Source: Bacteroidales bacterium | Lineage (GTDB): Bacteria; Bacteroidota; Bacteroidia; Bacteroidales; UBA1402 | Length of the DNA stretch: 44,413 nt | Reading direction: 5' to 3' | Assembly: GCA_028694375.1 (NCBI GenBank) | Contig: JAQUTN010000004.1 | Span: 1 to 44,413, forward strand | Part shown: positions 18,042-25,584 of the stretch, in pieces | How the letters are laid out: each line of letters starts with the position of its first letter | How positions within the stretch are numbered: position 1 is the first letter of the stretch | Notes under the pieces: model-generated | Database searches by the model: none | What the model was told of the DNA's origin: nothing | The model's input: the letters and a program-made list of their open reading frames with translations, nothing else | Made by a program: the position numbers and the translations under genes

Positions 18042-18072
18042 CAAAAGTAATGCATTTTTCCACAGCATTCAA
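18042..18072 (-). promoter_or_regulatory. Promoter of GH3-like gene and probably cysS
   Basis: On the minus strand TTG (18072-18070), a 20-nt spacer and TACTTTTG (18049-18042) match the Bacteroidota promoter. It lies 26 nt upstream of the ATG at 18015 and rules out the longer start. Confidence 0.7.
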
Positions 18073-18108
18073 GCCGGAAATAAAATTTCAAAAATAATTT
18101 TCTTGAAT

Positions 18109-18897
18109 TTATCTCTCGGTTTCGGCAGCCATAATGTCGGCATACAAGCCTTGTCGGCTTTCTACAATGGCAATCGCTTCCTGAGCTGCTTTTTGCTGGG
18201 CCTGTTTCTTGTTGTAACCTTTGCCGCAAGCCACGTAAATATCGTTTAAATACAGACGGGCTTCAAAACTGAGCGGTGATTCTTCGCCGGCAGGCAACTC
18301 GATATGTTCAAAATTCAATTTTACTTTTTGGTGCTGGCTCCACTCAATTATTTTTGATTTGAAGTTAATTTCCTGATTAGCTATACGTTCAATATCAATA
18401 AAACGCTGTATAATTTTCTTCTTAAGAAAACGCTTACAGCTGCGGTAGCCTTTATCCAAATAGATGGCACCGATAAGAGCTTCGAGCGTGTTTCCAAATA
18501 TTGATTGTCTGGGAGATGAAGCATGCTCTGCTTTGAGTACCCACTTGTCTAAACCCAATTCCAAAGCAATGTTATTTAAAGTTTCCCTTTGCACAATTTT
18601 TGACCGGGTGTTGGTGAGAAAGCCTTCGCCTTCGGATTCAAAATGACTGAAAAGCAAATCGGTCACCAGTACATTCAAGACAGCATCTCCCAAAAATTCA
18701 AGACGTTCATTGTTGAGTAAAACGCCATCGTGTTCTCTGATAGAAGCCGATTTATGTCGTAAAGCCAATTCATACAAAGCCAGATTACGGGGATAAAATC
18801 CCAGAATCTTTTTAAAAACAGCATACGATTCCCTGTTTTTCTTTTTATAAAAAGTCTTCCTGAAAAAAAACGGAAAAGTTATACGCCTCTGTTCCAC
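18109..18897 (-). CDS. rnc: Ribonuclease III
   Basis: Double-strand-specific endoribonuclease for rRNA and mRNA processing. It has 262 residues. The catalytic signature is NERLEFLGDAVL (63-74), with Glu64, Glu67 and Asp71, and the second acidic site is LEALIGAIYLD around Glu139. A C-terminal dsRNA-binding domain covers about 178-248 and ends GKGYNKKQAQQKAAQEAI. The start overlaps the end of fabF by 19 nt, a common arrangement (acpP-fabF-rnc) that suggests one transcript. Confidence 0.96.
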   Translation of the reverse strand: MEQRRITFPFFFRKTFYKKKNRESYAVFKKILGFYPRNLALYELALRHKSASIREHDGVLLNNERLEFLGDAVLNVLVTDLLFSHFESEGEGFLTNTRSKIVQRETLNNIALELGLDKWVLKAEHASSPRQSIFGNTLEALIGAIYLDKGYRSCKRFLKKKIIQRFIDIERIANQEINFKSKIIEWSQHQKVKLNFEHIELPAGEESPLSFEARLYLNDIYVACGKGYNKKQAQQKAAQEAIAIVESRQGLYADIMAAETER

Positions 18898-20144
18898 TTT
18901 CTGAAAATAATGCTGGCATTGTGTCCTCCGAATCCGAAAGTATTGGACAAAGCCGCACGAACTTCGCGTTTACAAGCTTTTCCAAAAGTAAAATTAATAC
19001 CGTAATCAATTTCCGGATCTTCGTCTCCTTCGGCAAAATTAATGGTGGGAGGAATGATGTTTTCCTGAATGGCCTTGATGCAGGCAATAGATTCAATAGC
19101 TCCGGCCGCACCCAGCAGGTGTCCTGTCATGGATTTGGTGGAACTGACATTTAATTTATAAGCGTGTTTACCAAAAATAGTTTTAATGGCCTTTACTTCA
19201 GCAATATCACCCAAAGGTGTAGAGGTGCCGTGCACATTGATGTAATCAATTTCTTCCGGCTGCATTCCGGCATCTTCCAGGGTGTTGGCCATCACTTTGA
19301 TGGCGCCCAATCCGTCGGGATGAGGTGCTGTAATATGATAAGCATCGGCCGACAAACCACAACCGCCAACTTCTGCATAAATAGGAGCCTTTCGGGCCAG
19401 GGCGTGTTCCAGTTCTTCGAAGATGAGACAAGCGCCGCCCTCGCCCAATACGAAACCATCACGGCTTTTACTGAAAGGACGACTGGCAGTGGCGTATTCA
19501 TCGTTGCGTGTAGAAATGGCGCGCATGGCGTTAAACCCGCCTACACCACAAGGAGTGATAGCCGCCTCGGAACCTCCGCATACTATCACATTGGCTTTGC
19601 CCAGACGGATGTAATTGAAGGCGTCAAAAAAAGCATTATTCGACGAGGCGCAGGCCGATACAGTACAATAGTTTGGCCCTCTGAATCCGTACATTATCGA
19701 AATATGTCCTGCCGACAAATCGGCAATCATCCGGGGAACAAAAAATGGACTGAATCGGGGCTTCCCGTCTCCGGTAGCAAAATCGGCTACTTCATTCTCA
19801 AAACTTTGTATACCTCCGATACCGGCACCCCAAATAACACCAATCCTGTCTAAATCTTCTTGCTCAGGAATTAAACAAGCATCGGAAATGGCCTCTTTTG
19901 ACGCTATTATGGCATATTGCGCAAAAAGGTCGTATTTGCGTACTTCCTTACGGTCGAAATAATCTTCAGAATTATAATTTTTTACCTCGCAAGCAAATTT
20001 TGTTTTAAAATGCGTAGTATCAAAACGTGAAATAGGCCTTGAACCACTTACTCCGTTAAGTAATCCCGTCCAGAAATCTGTTACGGAATTACCCAAAGGG
20101 GTAATAGCTCCAAGGCCTGTTACGACAACTCTTTTTAATTCCAT
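18879..20144 (-). CDS. fabF: 3-oxoacyl-[acyl-carrier-protein] synthase II
   Basis: Condensing enzyme elongating acyl-ACP with malonyl-ACP in type II fatty acid synthesis. It has 421 residues. Catalytic triad: Cys165 in TVSACASSNNAF, His305 in VHGTSTPLGD and His342 in MTGHLLGAAGAIE. The C-terminal SNTFGFGGHNASIIF loop is intact. The gene lies 70 nt after acpP and overlaps rnc. Confidence 0.97.
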   Translation of the reverse strand: MELKRVVVTGLGAITPLGNSVTDFWTGLLNGVSGSRPISRFDTTHFKTKFACEVKNYNSEDYFDRKEVRKYDLFAQYAIIASKEAISDACLIPEQEDLDRIGVIWGAGIGGIQSFENEVADFATGDGKPRFSPFFVPRMIADLSAGHISIMYGFRGPNYCTVSACASSNNAFFDAFNYIRLGKANVIVCGGSEAAITPCGVGGFNAMRAISTRNDEYATASRPFSKSRDGFVLGEGGACLIFEELEHALARKAPIYAEVGGCGLSADAYHITAPHPDGLGAIKVMANTLEDAGMQPEEIDYINVHGTSTPLGDIAEVKAIKTIFGKHAYKLNVSSTKSMTGHLLGAAGAIESIACIKAIQENIIPPTINFAEGDEDPEIDYGINFTFGKACKREVRAALSNTFGFGGHNASIIFRKWNRGV

Positions 20145-20214
20145 TTATTTAGGAATTGTTCAAGAAGCTCCGTGCTCGGTTTTCCTCTTTGATACCGGGA
20201 ACTCCTGTGCGGAA

Positions 20215-20454
20215 TTATTTGTTCAGAGTTTTTTCAACGTAATCGATTGCATCACTGACTGTTGAAATCTTTTCAGCTTCTTCATCAGGAATACTAATGC
20301 CGAATTCTGATTCGAAACTCATAATCAGCTCCACAGTGTCGAGAGAGTCGGCACCAAGATCATTGGTAAAGCTAGCAGCAGGAGTAACTTGCGAAAGCTC
20401 GATGCCCAATTTTTCCGCAATAATCGATTTAACTTTATCTGCAGTTTCAGACAT
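20215..20454 (-). CDS. acpP: Acyl carrier protein
   Basis: A 79-residue ACP carrying the growing fatty acid on 4'-phosphopantetheine attached to Ser37 in [10 protein letters not shown]. The protein is acidic, as usual, and starts [17 protein letters not shown]. The frame is open upstream for 25 more codons, but that stretch contains the leader hairpin (20487-20506), and the ATG at 20452-20454 is the family start. It heads the acpP-fabF-rnc run. Confidence 0.97.
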   Translation of the reverse strand: MSETADKVKSIIAEKLGIELSQVTPAASFTNDLGADSLDTVELIMSFESEFGISIPDEEAEKISTVSDAIDYVEKTLNK

Positions 20455-20486
20455 AACAGTTAATTTTTTAGTGAATAAATAGGTTT

Positions 20487-20506
20487 GTCTCAAAAAAAAA
20501 TGAGAC
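20487..20506. repeat. Inverted repeat GTCTCA-A8-TGAGAC in the acpP leader region
   Basis: Perfect 6-bp arms surround eight A residues, 33-52 nt upstream of the acpP ATG. The outer bases TTTGTC and GACAAA could extend the stem past a bulge. On the acpP transcript the loop would be U8. It may be a leader hairpin or an operator. It does not look like a terminator because no U tract follows the stem. Confidence 0.5.
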
Positions 20507-20537
20507 GACAAAGGAATGAAATATTTCAAACAAACAC

Positions 20538-20545
20538 TAATTTTG
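20538..20545 (+). promoter_or_regulatory. -7 element of purN promoter
   Basis: TAATTTTG fits TAnnTTTG, 61 nt upstream of the purN ATG. No TTG about 20 nt upstream. Confidence 0.4.
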
Positions 20546-20606
20546 TGCTGTAAATATTCTAAAAAGCATTTTTACATTTTATTTAAACACTGAATATCAA
20601 GATATT

Positions 20607-21185
20607 ATGAATATCCTCAAAAAGCATCGACTAGCCATTTTTGCCTCCGGCTCCGGCTCAAACGCCGAAAATATTGTCCGTTATTTTGCCGATAGGTCTG
20701 ATGTGGAAGTTGTTTTATTCCTATCCAACAAAAAAAATGCCTACGTGCTCGAAAGGGGGAAAAAGCTTCACATTGCCTCCTATGCTTTTGAAAAATCAGA
20801 ACTGGAAGAGGGAGGCATTTTACAACTCTTGCAGAAAAAAAAGGTGAGTTTTATTGTTCTGGCCGGTTATCTTCAAAAAATACCCTCAGACCTTATTCAG
20901 GCTTATCCAAACAAAATAATCAATATTCATCCTGCCTTACTCCCCAAATTTGGAGGCAAAGGCATGTACGGCGATCGAGTGCACGAAGCCGTCATACAGG
21001 CAGGCGAAAAAGAATCCGGCATTACCATCCATTACGTAAATGAACATTACGACCAGGGAAACATTATTTTTCAGGCCAGCTGTCCGGTATTGGCAACTGA
21101 CACAGCAGCTGAGCTGGCGCAAAGGATTCACGAACTGGAATACTTCCATTATCCCAGGCTAATTGATAAGCTTCTAAAAGGCTAA
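20607..21185 (+). CDS. purN: Phosphoribosylglycinamide formyltransferase
   Basis: Third step of de novo purine synthesis: transfers a formyl group from 10-formyl-THF to GAR. It has 192 residues. The N-terminal loop FASGSGSNAENI (12-23) binds phosphate. The catalytic residues are Asn106 and His108 in IINIHPALLPKFGGKGMYGD and Asp149 in HYDQGNIIF. The gene is monocistronic, divergent from acpP and convergent with the PspC operon, sharing the hairpin at 21243-21278. Confidence 0.96.
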   Translation: MNILKKHRLAIFASGSGSNAENIVRYFADRSDVEVVLFLSNKKNAYVLERGKKLHIASYAFEKSELEEGGILQLLQKKKVSFIVLAGYLQKIPSDLIQAYPNKIINIHPALLPKFGGKGMYGDRVHEAVIQAGEKESGITIHYVNEHYDQGNIIFQASCPVLATDTAAELAQRIHELEYFHYPRLIDKLLKG

Positions 21186-21237
21186 TTATCGCATTCCGGA
21201 GAAATTTTCAATCATGAAGTCAGGGACTCTTTAGTCC

Positions 21238-21278
21238 AAAAAAATCCTCCGGAAGTAGCTTTTGCTATCCGGAGGATT
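21238..21278 (-). terminator. Strong hairpin terminator of the PspC-PadR-PspC operon
   Basis: An 11-bp perfect stem (21243-21253 with 21268-21278, AATCCTCCGGA / TCCGGAGGATT) is capped by a further TAGC-TTTT-GCTA mini-stem. On the minus strand it is followed by T7 (21244-21238). It may also stop purN readthrough, but the plus-strand T run is poor. A second small stem, GGACT/AGTCC, lies at 21224-21237. Confidence 0.75.
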
Positions 21279-21309
21279 GGTTTATGCCTCAGATTAATTT
21301 GTGCTTAAA

Positions 21310-22848
21310 TCAAAAAGAGTTTTTAATAATAAAGCCATTATGCTCGTTGGTATATCCCACAAAAGGATAAAACGAACCTCTGTTATGCTTTAATTCCTGC
21401 CATTTTCCCTTTTTCCCCTGTACATAGAGAATACAATCATGGGGCAAACTTAAATGCAGGCTCATTTGTTCAAAAGACCAGGGTTGATCTTTGTCAAAAT
21501 ACAAAGGCTTGACTTTAATTCTGTTTCCTTCCAGCTTGACAAAATCAATAGCGTCTTCTGCCTTCATTTGAGCAATAAAGTTGTTTTTTGCCCTTAAATT
21601 CACTTTTTGGGTCATTTCGGGAGTATCACCTGTACTCAGACGGATTCTGGGGAAAACATAGAGAAACTTGTTTTCGGAGCTGCTTTTGTTGCAATAAATA
21701 AAGAAATCATCTTCGCAAGTGCATATAAACTGTTCAGGCGAAGAAAAGTCGGCTTCCATCTCAAGATAGATAGTATCTGAGGGCAGCTCCAGTACTTCGG
21801 TGTTCTGAAATTTTCCTTCGCCCCAAAATGCACGGCTGGCGAGCAAACTGCTGAAAGCGAGAACAAAAAGGGACAGTATCCAAATGGCAAGAAAGATAAC
21901 TCCCAGGTTTAACTTACGTACCCGCAGCTTAAACAACAGTACAATACCTTCGTACAAGAATAATAGCAAGGGTACAAAGACGGCAATCAGTGTCAACACC
22001 TTAAACCAGATCAAACCCGGGTGCAATGGCAACAAGCCCAGATAGCCAAACCAATCAGCAGGTATATCCCAGAAATACAACAACATAGGCAAAACCAACA
22101 AGCCGGTGGCTCCGATCAAAATCAGCACAATACTTACAAAGACCCTGAAGAAACTGAGTAAGAAACTGCCCAGAGATGAATTCCCCGATTCTCTGTAATT
22201 CGTTTCGGATTGATTCCCCATGTCGTGCACAACCCTGCGGGCTGAGCTTCGTCCCCCTTTCATGGCTCTTTTTTCCTGCGGTGTGCGCGCCATTGGCACC
22301 ACTATCCACATGATAAAATACATAATAAAAAGAAAGCTGGCAAAACCTCCCATTCCGAACAGCCTAAAATGTACGTGATCATCAATATTCCAACGGAAAC
22401 TAATCATTCCTATCACAACAAAAATCACATACAAGAGACGCAGGCCAACAGGATCAATACCAAAATATTCGCCCATGCCGCTGAAGACTCCACCCAGCAC
22501 CTTGCGTTCAGCACTGCGATACAATCGTTTTGAACTCCGGGTGTAATTACTGCTTTCGCCGGATTCAGTCTTGCCTGCCGAGGCAGCTTGTTCTCCGAAG
22601 TCGGGTAAATTCAGCGATTCGATGGCTTGTTGTATCTGTTTCTCGTCCACAACCTGATCGATTGACTTTATACAATCTGACAAGTACTCCCCTATGCGGC
22701 TTTCGATGTCCTGAACACGCTGATCAGCATCAGTTTCTTTTTCATAATAGGCCTTGAGCTGGTCCAGAAAATTTTCCAGCAAAGCATAAGCCTCCTCGTT
22801 CAAGGTAAAGGCCCAGCGACCTATGCTTACTTTAATTACATTTTTCAT
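21310..22848 (-). CDS. Large PspC-domain membrane protein
   Basis: A 512-residue membrane protein. Residues 1-90 are a cytoplasmic-looking domain (VSIGRWAFTLNEEAYALLENF, VQDIESRIGEYLSD) homologous to the N-terminus of the first gene of this operon. A PspC domain follows at about 107-190 (RLYRSAERKVLGGVFSGMGE), with an insertion between its two hydrophobic segments. Three more hydrophobic stretches lie at about 220-330. The last 160 residues are soluble and strand-rich, possibly extracytoplasmic. PspC proteins respond to envelope stress in Proteobacteria; a similar role here is inference. It overlaps padR by ATGA and is the last gene before a strong terminator. Confidence 0.82.
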   Translation of the reverse strand: MKNVIKVSIGRWAFTLNEEAYALLENFLDQLKAYYEKETDADQRVQDIESRIGEYLSDCIKSIDQVVDEKQIQQAIESLNLPDFGEQAASAGKTESGESSNYTRSSKRLYRSAERKVLGGVFSGMGEYFGIDPVGLRLLYVIFVVIGMISFRWNIDDHVHFRLFGMGGFASFLFIMYFIMWIVVPMARTPQEKRAMKGGRSSARRVVHDMGNQSETNYRESGNSSLGSFLLSFFRVFVSIVLILIGATGLLVLPMLLYFWDIPADWFGYLGLLPLHPGLIWFKVLTLIAVFVPLLLFLYEGIVLLFKLRVRKLNLGVIFLAIWILSLFVLAFSSLLASRAFWGEGKFQNTEVLELPSDTIYLEMEADFSSPEQFICTCEDDFFIYCNKSSSENKFLYVFPRIRLSTGDTPEMTQKVNLRAKNNFIAQMKAEDAIDFVKLEGNRIKVKPLYFDKDQPWSFEQMSLHLSLPHDCILYVQGKKGKWQELKHNRGSFYPFVGYTNEHNGFIIKNSF

Positions 22849-23192
22849 TGATTTGGGGTATTACGAATTATTTCTATACTATCAATAATTTCCTTCCAGG
22901 TCACATCCAGTTCAGAGAGCATTTCCCTTCCCTTGTCAGTGATGCTGTAATATTTCCTGGGAGGCCCTTGCGGAGATTCCTCCCAACGATAATTCAGCAA
23001 ACCCTGATTTTTTTGCCTGGTAAGCAGGGGATATAAGGTCCCTTCCACCACAATCATACTGGCATCTTTAAGAATTTTGATCAGGGAAGATGCATATTCA
23101 TCCCCTTTGGACAAGATGGACAAAATGCTGTATTCCAGGATCCCCTTTCTCATCTGAGCCTTAACATTGTCTGTATTTATCTCCTGGTTCAT
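22845..23192 (-). CDS. PadR-family transcriptional regulator
   Basis: A 115-residue winged-helix repressor of the short PadR type. MRKGILEYSILSILSKGDEY (about 14-33) is the first helix region, VVEGTLYPLLTRQKNQGLL (about 48-66) the recognition helix, and GPPRKYYSITDKGREML (about 76-92) the wing. The C-terminal dimerisation helix is WKEIIDSIEIIRN. It is sandwiched between two PspC genes with 4-nt overlaps at both ends. It probably binds the perfect dyad at 23835-23859 in the operon promoter (autoregulation, inferred). Confidence 0.92.
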   Translation of the reverse strand: MNQEINTDNVKAQMRKGILEYSILSILSKGDEYASSLIKILKDASMIVVEGTLYPLLTRQKNQGLLNYRWEESPQGPPRKYYSITDKGREMLSELDVTWKEIIDSIEIIRNTPNQ

Positions 23193-23761
23193 TTCTCTGA
23201 TTGTTTAGCTGAATAACGCAATAAATTTTCGGCCGTTACCGGAAGCCCCTGCATTTGGAGTTTTTGAGCAGGAGTCCTGGCGTCTTGCACACATATCCAC
23301 AAAATGATGTACACCCAAAACGACAAAAATCCCAAAATCATACCCAATAAAAACAAGATCCTCAATAGAGTGGCATCTACGCCTAAATAGGCTCCCAGAC
23401 CTCCGCAAACGCCACCTATCTTACGATCATCGGGATTGCGGAAAAGCCTGCGTGAGGCTCCTCTTTTGTTCGATGTATATGGCACGTGGTATTCCGTGAA
23501 ATCATTGCTGCCATCGGGCATACCCATGCGGGCTACGACCTGTCGGATAAGGCCTTCGCCCACTACCTGATTGGGAGAACTGATTTCTTCACGAAGAATT
23601 TCGGCAATACGGGCTTCTATATCGTCCATTATTTCCGACACATCTTCGGCCTCTCCCAACTTGATCTTAAATTGTTCAATGTAATCCTGCAAAATACGGC
23701 AGGCATCCTCTTCCATCTGAAAAGAATAGCCTCCAATCCCTTTTGAAACGACTTTTTTCAT
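23189..23761 (-). CDS. Small PspC-domain membrane protein
   Basis: A 190-residue protein with an N-terminal domain (about 1-90: GIGGYSFQMEEDACRILQDY, IMDDIEARIAEILREE, NQVVGEGLIRQVVARMGMP) and a C-terminal PspC domain (about 100-165: RRLFRNPDDRKIGGVCGGLG, then two hydrophobic helices ending WICVQDARTPAQK). It is the first gene of the operon and a paralogue of the N-terminal half of the 512-residue gene at the operon's end. Probably an inner-membrane protein. Function unknown beyond the PspC name. Confidence 0.88.
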   Translation of the reverse strand: MKKVVSKGIGGYSFQMEEDACRILQDYIEQFKIKLGEAEDVSEIMDDIEARIAEILREEISSPNQVVGEGLIRQVVARMGMPDGSNDFTEYHVPYTSNKRGASRRLFRNPDDRKIGGVCGGLGAYLGVDATLLRILFLLGMILGFLSFWVYIILWICVQDARTPAQKLQMQGLPVTAENLLRYSAKQSEK

Positions 23762-23816
23762 TTGTTCTAATTATTGATTTTGTCTGGTTCTAATAATAGA
23801 ATCCGATATTCGGGGA

Positions 23817-23847
23817 CAAATATAATGTAGTATATAGTACTATGCAA
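23817..23847 (-). promoter_or_regulatory. Promoter of the PspC-PadR-PspC operon
   Basis: On the minus strand TTG (23847-23845), a 20-nt spacer and TATATTTG (23824-23817), a full match to the Bacteroidota promoter. The leader is about 50 nt. The -33 TTG lies in the centre of the dyad at 23835-23859. Confidence 0.75.
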
Positions 23848-23859
23848 TACATAGTACTA
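23835..23859. promoter_or_regulatory. Perfect dyad operator, probable PadR site
   Basis: Arms TAGTACTATG (23835-23844) and CATAGTACTA (23850-23859) are perfect 10-bp inverted copies around a 5-nt centre, CAATA. The dyad covers the -33 element and part of the spacer of the operon promoter, so a bound dimer would block RNA polymerase. PadR sites are dyads of this general size; assignment to this PadR is inference. Confidence 0.65.
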
Positions 23860-23897
23860 AGATTTAAGTTTATTTCACAATTAGAAAGGCCCGAATT

Positions 23898-23934
23898 AAA
23901 AAAGCCCCCGGTTCCTTTTTGGACCGGAGGCTTT
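23898..23934 (-). terminator. Rho-independent terminator of tRNA-Gln
   Basis: A GC-rich stem (23901-23914 with 23921-23934, core AAGCC-x-CCGG / CCGG-x-GGCTT with one mismatch) is followed on the minus strand by a six-U tract (23903-23898). It begins 5 nt beyond the tRNA 3' end. Confidence 0.8.
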
Positions 23935-23938
23935 TTGG

Positions 23939-24009
23939 TTGTCTCACGAAGATTCGAACTTCGACAGGCAGAACCAAAATCTGCAGTGCTACCATTACAC
24001 CATGAGACA
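23939..24009 (-). tRNA. tRNA-Gln (anticodon UUG)
   Basis: A 71-nt cloverleaf including the discriminator base. The acceptor stem TGTCTCA / TGAGACA is perfect and starts with U1, as usual for tRNA-Gln. The anticodon stem is GCAGA / TCTGC with loop TTTTGGT, so the anticodon is TTG. The T-arm carries GTTCGAATC and the D-arm GGTGTAATGGTAGC. CCA is not encoded. It lies downstream of tyrS with its own promoter and terminator. Confidence 0.96.
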
Positions 24010-24038
24010 ATCCTGTTTAGCTTTCTGAAAAAGCGCTG

Positions 24039-24070
24039 CAAAGATAGGTATTTTTTATGTTACCAGCCAA
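24039..24070 (-). promoter_or_regulatory. Promoter of tRNA-Gln
   Basis: On the minus strand TTG (24070-24068), a 21-nt spacer and TATCTTTG (24046-24039), 29 nt before the tRNA 5' end. Confidence 0.65.
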
Positions 24071-24079
24071 GTGTTTTTA

Positions 24080-25381
24080 TTAATTTTCGGCAGTGGCAGT
24101 AATCAAAAAATAATTTTTTTTGCCTTTCTGTATCAAGAGGTAGCGGCCGTGCAAGAGGAAAGAAGTGTCCAGGAGCTGATCAAACTGCAGGCACTTGTTC
24201 TTGTTAATTGACAAGCCCCCGTTTTGCACCATCTTGCGCATCTCGGCTTTCGAAGGGAAAACCGCTGAATGTTCGGCTAAAAGATCGACGGCTTTTACAC
24301 CTTGTTTAAACAAGTCGGGATCTACTTTAAAACCAGGAATACCTTCGAATACATCTAAAAAGGTTTTTTCGTTAAGACGGAGCAATTGTTCGGCCGAAGA
24401 GGAGCCAAATAAAATAGCTGCAGCTTCCATGGCGGCTTCAAACTCTTCCCGGGAATGCACCATGCAGGTAACTTCTTCGGCCAGCCTTTTTTGCATCATT
24501 CTCAAATGGGGTGCCTGATAATGCTCTACACTGAGGGTTTCGATTTCTTCACGGCTGAGGAAGGTGAAAATCTTCAGGTATTTTTCGGCATCGGCATCGC
24601 TTACATTCAGCCAAAACTGCACAAATTTATAAGGAGATGTGTAACGGGAATCCAACCATACATTGCCCGATTCTGTTTTGCCGAACTTGCCGCCGTCGGC
24701 CTTGGTAATCAAAGGACAAGTCAGAGCATAGGCCTCTCCTCCGTTTTTGCGGCGTATTAATTCAGTGCCGGTGGTAATATTACCCCACTGATCGGAACCG
24801 CCCATTTGTAACTTACAATTTTTATGCTCGTTGAGGTAAAGAAAGTCGTAACCTTGCAAAAGCTGGTACGAAAATTCCGTAAAGGACATACCCACATTGG
24901 AATCGGCACTCAGTCTTTTCTTGACGGAATCTTTGGCCATCATATAATTTACGGTAAGGTGTTTACCAATATCCCGGATAAAATTTAAAAAACTGTAGTC
25001 TTTCATCCAGTCGTAATTGTTTACCAATTCCGCCGAGTTGGCTGCGTTGCTTTCGAAATCCAGAAATTTGGCTAACTGCCGGCCTATTCCTTCCTGATTA
25101 CGCCTTAGTGTTTCTTCGTCCAACAAATTGCGCTCTCCGGATTTGAGTGAGGGATCACCGATCATACCTGTTGCACCGCCAATCAAGGCAATGGGCTTAT
25201 GCCCTGCGCGCTGCAAATGCCTGAGCATCATCACACCAACCAAATGGCCGATGTGCAGGGAGTCGGCAGTGGGATCTATACCTACATAGGCGGTAGTCAT
25301 TTCTTTGTTGAGTTGTTCCTCCGTTCCGGGCATCATGTCGTGTATCATGCCCCGCCAGCTTAATTCTTCAATGAAGTTCAT
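24080..25381 (-). CDS. tyrS: Tyrosine--tRNA ligase
   Basis: A class I synthetase for tRNA-Tyr with 433 residues. HIGH motif HIGH (43-46), tyrosine/ATP pocket GGSDQWGN (194-201), KMSKS-equivalent KFGKT (232-236), and a C-terminal S4-like RNA-binding domain (about 365-430). The upstream in-frame ATG at 25420 lies inside the promoter element TATTTTTG (25425-25418), so the ATG at 25379-25381 is the start ([15 protein letters not shown] is also the usual family N-terminus). Confidence 0.96.
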   Translation of the reverse strand: MNFIEELSWRGMIHDMMPGTEEQLNKEMTTAYVGIDPTADSLHIGHLVGVMMLRHLQRAGHKPIALIGGATGMIGDPSLKSGERNLLDEETLRRNQEGIGRQLAKFLDFESNAANSAELVNNYDWMKDYSFLNFIRDIGKHLTVNYMMAKDSVKKRLSADSNVGMSFTEFSYQLLQGYDFLYLNEHKNCKLQMGGSDQWGNITTGTELIRRKNGGEAYALTCPLITKADGGKFGKTESGNVWLDSRYTSPYKFVQFWLNVSDADAEKYLKIFTFLSREEIETLSVEHYQAPHLRMMQKRLAEEVTCMVHSREEFEAAMEAAAILFGSSSAEQLLRLNEKTFLDVFEGIPGFKVDPDLFKQGVKAVDLLAEHSAVFPSKAEMRKMVQNGGLSINKNKCLQFDQLLDTSFLLHGRYLLIQKGKKNYFLITATAEN

Positions 25382-25417
25382 TGTTGATCTAAAAGTAAAA
25401 ATGAGTATTACAGGGCA

Positions 25418-25425
25418 CAAAAATA
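25418..25425 (-). promoter_or_regulatory. -7 element of tyrS promoter
   Basis: TATTTTTG on the minus strand, 36 nt upstream of the tyrS ATG. No clear -33 TTG. Confidence 0.45.
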
Positions 25426-25467
25426 CATTTATTTTATGGGAAATTTGACTCTTTCTTATAAAGTAAC

Positions 25468-25498
25468 TTGTTTTAATTGATTCTTCATCTTATATTTG
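25468..25498 (+). promoter_or_regulatory. Promoter of the OmpR-type regulator gene
   Basis: TTG (25468-25470), a 20-nt spacer and TATATTTG (25491-25498). The leader is about 80 nt. Confidence 0.7.
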
Positions 25499-25584
25499 TA
25501 TTGCTTTAGCAAGAAAACGATATTCATTATATCTCGATTCATTTATCTTTATCTCATATATCATCCACATTTAAAACTAAAACA

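Noticed and set aside
18016-18072. Longer start for the GH3-like gene at 18072
   Set aside because: A full -33/-7 promoter lies at 18042-18072, so this ATG would not be on the transcript, and the family N-terminus begins at the ATG at 18015.
19164-19853. 229-codon open frame on the plus strand
   Set aside because: It lies entirely antisense to fabF, whose protein is fully conserved. The translation has no recognisable domain and no promoter.
23835-23859. Reading the PadR dyad as a transcription terminator
   Set aside because: The arms are AT-rich with no T-tract after either arm, and a separate GC-rich terminator for the tRNA lies at 23898-23934. An operator fits better.
23939-24009. tRNA-Gln as an integration site for a mobile element
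   Set aside because: No direct repeat of the tRNA 3' end, no integrase and no foreign-looking genes are seen on either side; flanking genes are housekeeping.
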